From positions 1 to 8,782 of the forward strand of contig CAMOUY010000090.1 of assembly GCA_946626785.1 (NCBI GenBank): DNA of 8,782 bases. The letters are read 5' to 3'. Below, one piece after another: positions 6,383 to 8,782 of the stretch (its first letter is position 1; every line of letters begins with the position of its first letter). Under the pieces are notes generated by a model. That model saw nothing but the letters and a program-made list of their open reading frames with translations. It was not told where the DNA came from and ran no database searches. The DNA is from UBA9732 sp003456855. Its GTDB lineage: Bacteria > Spirochaetota > Spirochaetia > Sphaerochaetales > Sphaerochaetaceae. Both the position numbers and the translations under genes were made by a program.

Positions 6383-8157
6383 CAATACTCCCAGGAAACT
6401 CCGAGCGTAATCTGGGTGTCAATCGCAGGCTTGTCTGAACTTACGTTGTCAACATTCCAGATCGAGACGAAGTCAGCCTGGCCGAAGACCTTGAATCCAA
6501 GTGGGGCTCTCCAGGTTGCAGCAAGGCCGCAGACAAGGGTGCTTTCAACCGCGGTGCGGTCGGACACATCGGTGTCATTGTTGTTCGCGGTGTACTGATG
6601 GGTCGTAGTAGGTGTCGAGACATTGTCTCCCTCTGTCTTGTTGACCCTTGTCCAGACCGTCCACTTATCGTAGGTTCCATGTCTCATGAAGAAGGTGTTG
6701 AAGGTGACGTCAACAACAGGGAGCAGATAGCTGACCCTGAGGTTTGCAACCTGGGCGTCATTGCCATATCTGTAGCCAAGGAACTGCTGGTCATAGTACT
6801 CGGTTCCACCTGCCCCTATCATCTCTCTGACAGCAACAACATAGTTGATTCCGTAATCACCCACAGCCTGCTCTCTTGGAGTCGTACCGGCCTGCACGTC
6901 ACCATCTCTGAGGTAGAGATATGGATCTGTCTGAGCGGCCTCGACGTTGAATGAGAGAATTCCATTGCCTGCAGTCATCACATAGGTGGCTCCAGCCACA
7001 AAGCCGATTGCAGAAGGCTCAGCAAGACCGGTGGACAGATTGCCGGCAACAGGTTCGCCCGGAAGCATTGACTCGTCTATAGCAAGCTCGCCGTAGACGT
7101 TCAGACCCTTCATGATGGTGTAGTCCGCACCGAAGGACAGAATCGAGTTGGTGTTGGACCTTGTGTAGTTGTTGTGGTAGAGCATAGACGGGGTCAGGAC
7201 GGTGAGGTCTATTCTGTTGTCCTTGCTCATGTACATGACGCCTTCAGTCAGGTTCAGACCGAGTCTGTTCTTGAAGAGGCTCCACTCAAGTCTATGGCCT
7301 ATGAAAGCGGATATGCCGTTCATATAGTGGCTTTGTCCGTTTCCCACGCCATTGATCCGCATTCCACTCTCGTTGTAGTAGTTCTGTGGATGAGGGAACG
7401 AGGATACCAGGAAGGTCCACTTGAAGGTGTCTGTCCAGGTTGCGAACCTGGCCATGTTGTGGTACTGGACCTGGTCACCTATGACCATGTTTCCGGTTGT
7501 TCCATTACCCCATGAGAGCCTGTCCCTACCGATCTGGAAGGTCCAACCTTCACCACCCGCTGCAACGAAGGCTCTATGCGGGAAGTTGAAGTCCAGCTGC
7601 TTCATGTCATTTGAACCGACGAACATGATGTTGGAGCTGAAGGTCGTGTCGCCGAAATCCGTATGGGCATCATTCGCCTTGTAATGGATTGCAGGCCCAA
7701 GGGTGAACTCGAAGTAACCGTAGAAGTTCTCCCTGATATGGTTATCGAACTCTATCTTCAGAAGCTCGTCAGCCTTGTTGAAATCCCTAACCCAGTTGTC
7801 ACGTCCCTGGAAAGTAGTGGAGGTGTTTGTATGGATGTTAGCCTCAAGGTTCAAGGAAGGTGTCACATCAAAGGCGCCCTTCTCCGAATCCTCCTGAAGC
7901 TCAGAGAGGACCTCGTCATACCAAGCCCTTTCCGTATCGGACATCTTTGAAGGGTCCAGACGATTGACCATGTCCATGAGCTCACTGCCAGACCAAGGAC
8001 CGGTGCTTGAAGGAAGGCCAAGGCCATTAAGGACATATAGTCTCTGGATCTTAGTGAAAATCGCATCATCGATGGAATAGATCTTCTGATAGTTGGATGC
8101 GAAAGCAAAGGTGAGAACACACAGCACGCATAATGCTGTAAGCAACAATTTCTTCAT
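6382..8157 (-). CDS. Predicted outer-membrane beta-barrel protein, Wzi-like, first of a tandem pair
   Basis: A 591-residue exported protein. The start is placed at the ATG at 8157, which begins a classic signal peptide (MKKLLLTALCVLCVLTFAFA, cleavage before Ser21) and has GGGAGAGG just upstream; an in-frame extension to 8199 would put a hydrophilic segment before the signal and overlap the promoter. Then comes a helical region (YSIDDAIFTKIQRLYVLNGL, STGPW) and a long strand-rich domain. Key motifs are FQIGRDRLSWGNGTTGN (207-223), GHRLEWSLFKNRL (287-299), LTPSMLYHN (321-329) and YGELAIDE (355-362), matching Wzi-type capsule-assembly barrels as I remember them. The chain ends ITLGVSWEY, a terminal aromatic suited to insertion by the BAM machinery. 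It is a clear but distant homologue of the next gene, probably by an old duplication. Function is inferred: a surface channel or glycan-binding protein. Confidence 0.7.
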   Translation of the reverse strand: MKKLLLTALCVLCVLTFAFASNYQKIYSIDDAIFTKIQRLYVLNGLGLPSSTGPWSGSELMDMVNRLDPSKMSDTERAWYDEVLSELQEDSEKGAFDVTPSLNLEANIHTNTSTTFQGRDNWVRDFNKADELLKIEFDNHIRENFYGYFEFTLGPAIHYKANDAHTDFGDTTFSSNIMFVGSNDMKQLDFNFPHRAFVAAGGEGWTFQIGRDRLSWGNGTTGNMVIGDQVQYHNMARFATWTDTFKWTFLVSSFPHPQNYYNESGMRINGVGNGQSHYMNGISAFIGHRLEWSLFKNRLGLNLTEGVMYMSKDNRIDLTVLTPSMLYHNNYTRSNTNSILSFGADYTIMKGLNVYGELAIDESMLPGEPVAGNLSTGLAEPSAIGFVAGATYVMTAGNGILSFNVEAAQTDPYLYLRDGDVQAGTTPREQAVGDYGINYVVAVREMIGAGGTEYYDQQFLGYRYGNDAQVANLRVSYLLPVVDVTFNTFFMRHGTYDKWTVWTRVNKTEGDNVSTPTTTHQYTANNNDTDVSDRTAVESTLVCGLAATWRAPLGFKVFGQADFVSIWNVDNVSSDKPAIDTQITLGVSWEY

Positions 8158-8178
8158 AAACCTCTCCCAAGTATTTGA

Positions 8179-8206
8179 ATTAAACAATATTGAAAACAAG
8201 TTTCAA
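8179..8206 (-). promoter_or_regulatory. Possible sigma-70 promoter for the barrel-protein operon
   Basis: On the minus strand, TTGAAA (8206-8201) and TTTAAT (8184-8179) are 16 bases apart and lie 22-49 bases before the ATG of the first barrel gene, in an AT-rich gap right after a terminator. Position and spacing fit; the -10 box is not a strong match. Confidence 0.45.
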
Positions 8207-8207
8207 T
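8189..8207. promoter_or_regulatory. Inverted repeat overlapping the predicted -35 box (possible operator)
   Basis: ATTGAAA (8189-8195) and TTTCAAT (8201-8207) form perfect 7-base arms around ACAAG, a 19-base dyad. One arm contains the proposed -35 hexamer and the other lies in the spacer, a typical repressor position. A 10-base direct copy, ATATTGAAAA, occurs at 8187-8196 and again at 8228-8237, although the second overlaps the terminator's A/T tract and may be incidental. Confidence 0.35.
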
Positions 8208-8229
8208 TTGAAGAGTTACAACCTTATAT

Positions 8230-8265
8230 ATTGAAAATGGGGCCTGCTGAAAGGCAAGCCCCATT
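8230..8265 (-). terminator. Intrinsic terminator after the iron-sulfur oxidoreductase gene
   Basis: Arms AATGGGGC (8236-8243) and GCCCCATT (8258-8265) pair perfectly. After one mismatch the stem continues for about 4 pairs to a 4-base loop. On the minus strand the hairpin runs into TTTTCAAT, giving a short T-tract. It lies 25 bases after the oxidoreductase stop codon and separates that gene from the barrel operon. The T-tract is short, so some read-through is possible. Confidence 0.75.
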
Positions 8266-8290
8266 GTGGTTGGTTCAAAAATAAATGCAA

Positions 8291-8782
8291 TCATTCCTCA
8301 GTGTATGCATTTCCTGTGAATTTGCGTGTGTCACCGAGCTGCTTGATCTTCTGCTTGTAGGCCTTTCTCTTTGCCCTCATCATCTTGGCCTCCTCAGAAC
8401 CGGAGTGTCCGATGATCCTGAAGGCTCTCTTGATGGCATAGGATGCAAGACCTGTGATCTTGTCCTCGGCACGGCGCATGTCAGACATCTCAGGATGGTC
8501 ACGGAGCAGATGGATTGCATCGAACTCACACCTTGTTGTGCAGATACCGCAACCTATGCACTTGTTCGGGTCAACCACAGAGGCACCACAACCAAGGCAA
8601 CGTCCGGTCTCGATCTTGACCTGCTCCTCCGTGAGTGTCTTGTGTGCATCCCTGAAAGTATGGGCCAGACTTTCATCGATTCCGGCTTCCTGACGGCCAG
8701 CCTCATCATAGGAAGGATATGTCAGATCATTCTTGTCCAACGGCTTGAAGTCCCTCCTGTCACGGCCGATTGTCATATGGGC
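8291..8782 (-). CDS. FAD-dependent oxidoreductase-like protein, C-terminal iron-sulfur tail (cut by window edge)
   Basis: The open frame continues past the right edge; the first Met seen (8776) is probably internal, since it is preceded in frame by Ala-His and no ribosome-binding site can be judged. Counting from that Met, 161 residues are visible. Cysteines lie at 60 and 63 (CLGC) and at 73, 76, 79 and 83 (CIGCGICTTRC). The second set is a complete CxxCxxCxxxC motif for one [4Fe-4S] cluster, and CEFDAIHL after it is typical of ferredoxin domains. The lead-in TLTEEQVKIETGRCLGCG resembles the end of glutamate-synthase-small-subunit-like FAD/NAD(P) oxidoreductases that carry a ferredoxin tail, so the missing part is probably the flavin domain. 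A basic, Lys/Arg-rich helix follows (about 130-147). Electron donor, acceptor and pathway are unknown. The gene ends in a terminator and seems functionally separate from the carbohydrate genes. Confidence 0.65.
   Translation of the reverse strand, partial: AHMTIGRDRRDFKPLDKNDLTYPSYDEAGRQEAGIDESLAHTFRDAHKTLTEEQVKIETGRCLGCGASVVDPNKCIGCGICTTRCEFDAIHLLRDHPEMSDMRRAEDKITGLASYAIKRAFRIIGHSGSEEAKMMRAKRKAYKQKIKQLGDTRKFTGNAYTEE

Noticed and set aside
8158..8199. N-terminal extension of the first barrel protein
   Set aside because: It would put polar residues before a textbook signal peptide and run through the predicted promoter; the ATG at 8157 has its own ribosome-binding sequence.
1..8782. CRISPR array, tRNA/rRNA, insertion sequence, phage or defence genes
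   Set aside because: I found no regularly spaced repeats, no structural RNA gene and no transposase, integrase or defence-type protein in any supported gene.

Overview
This is an 8.8 kb stretch of bacterial chromosome with roughly even base composition. Every gene that can be supported lies on the minus strand, so transcription runs from high to low coordinates. Two long secreted beta-barrel-type proteins, Shine-Dalgarno-led genes with occasional TTG starts, and carbohydrate genes of a type common in anaerobic gut bacteria suggest a host-associated or anaerobic diderm. A spirochaete of the Sphaerochaeta/Treponema kind is my best guess. That assignment is inferred from protein style and is not proven by a marker gene.

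Layout in the direction of transcription (right to left). (1) 8782-8291: the C-terminal end of an iron-sulfur oxidoreductase, followed by an intrinsic terminator hairpin at 8236-8265. (2) A short AT-rich promoter region (8158-8235) that carries an inverted repeat over the predicted -35 box. (3) Two tandem, divergent paralogues, both with signal peptides and both resembling Wzi-type outer-membrane barrels (8157-6382 and 6382-4679), joined by a TGATG stop/start overlap. (4) A cytoplasmic family 3 glycoside hydrolase (4625-2205) only 53 bases downstream with no obvious terminator between, so probably in the same transcript. Its domain order is swapped: the C-terminal-type domain comes first. (5) An AT-rich spacer (2079-2204) with a possible promoter and short palindromes. 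(6) A tight three-gene set: an AraC-family regulator (2078-1143), a DUF4867 protein (1140-508, TTG start) and the N-terminal third or so of an L-fucose/L-arabinose isomerase-type protein (487 to the left edge).

A reasonable reading is that two carbohydrate-related units sit back to back. One pairs surface barrels with an intracellular beta-glycosidase. The other is a small regulator-led catabolic operon for a fucose- or arabinose-like sugar, in which the DUF4867 protein is the member without an assigned role. No RNA genes, CRISPR arrays, insertion sequences or phage genes were seen. No gene-free stretch is longer than about 135 bases.
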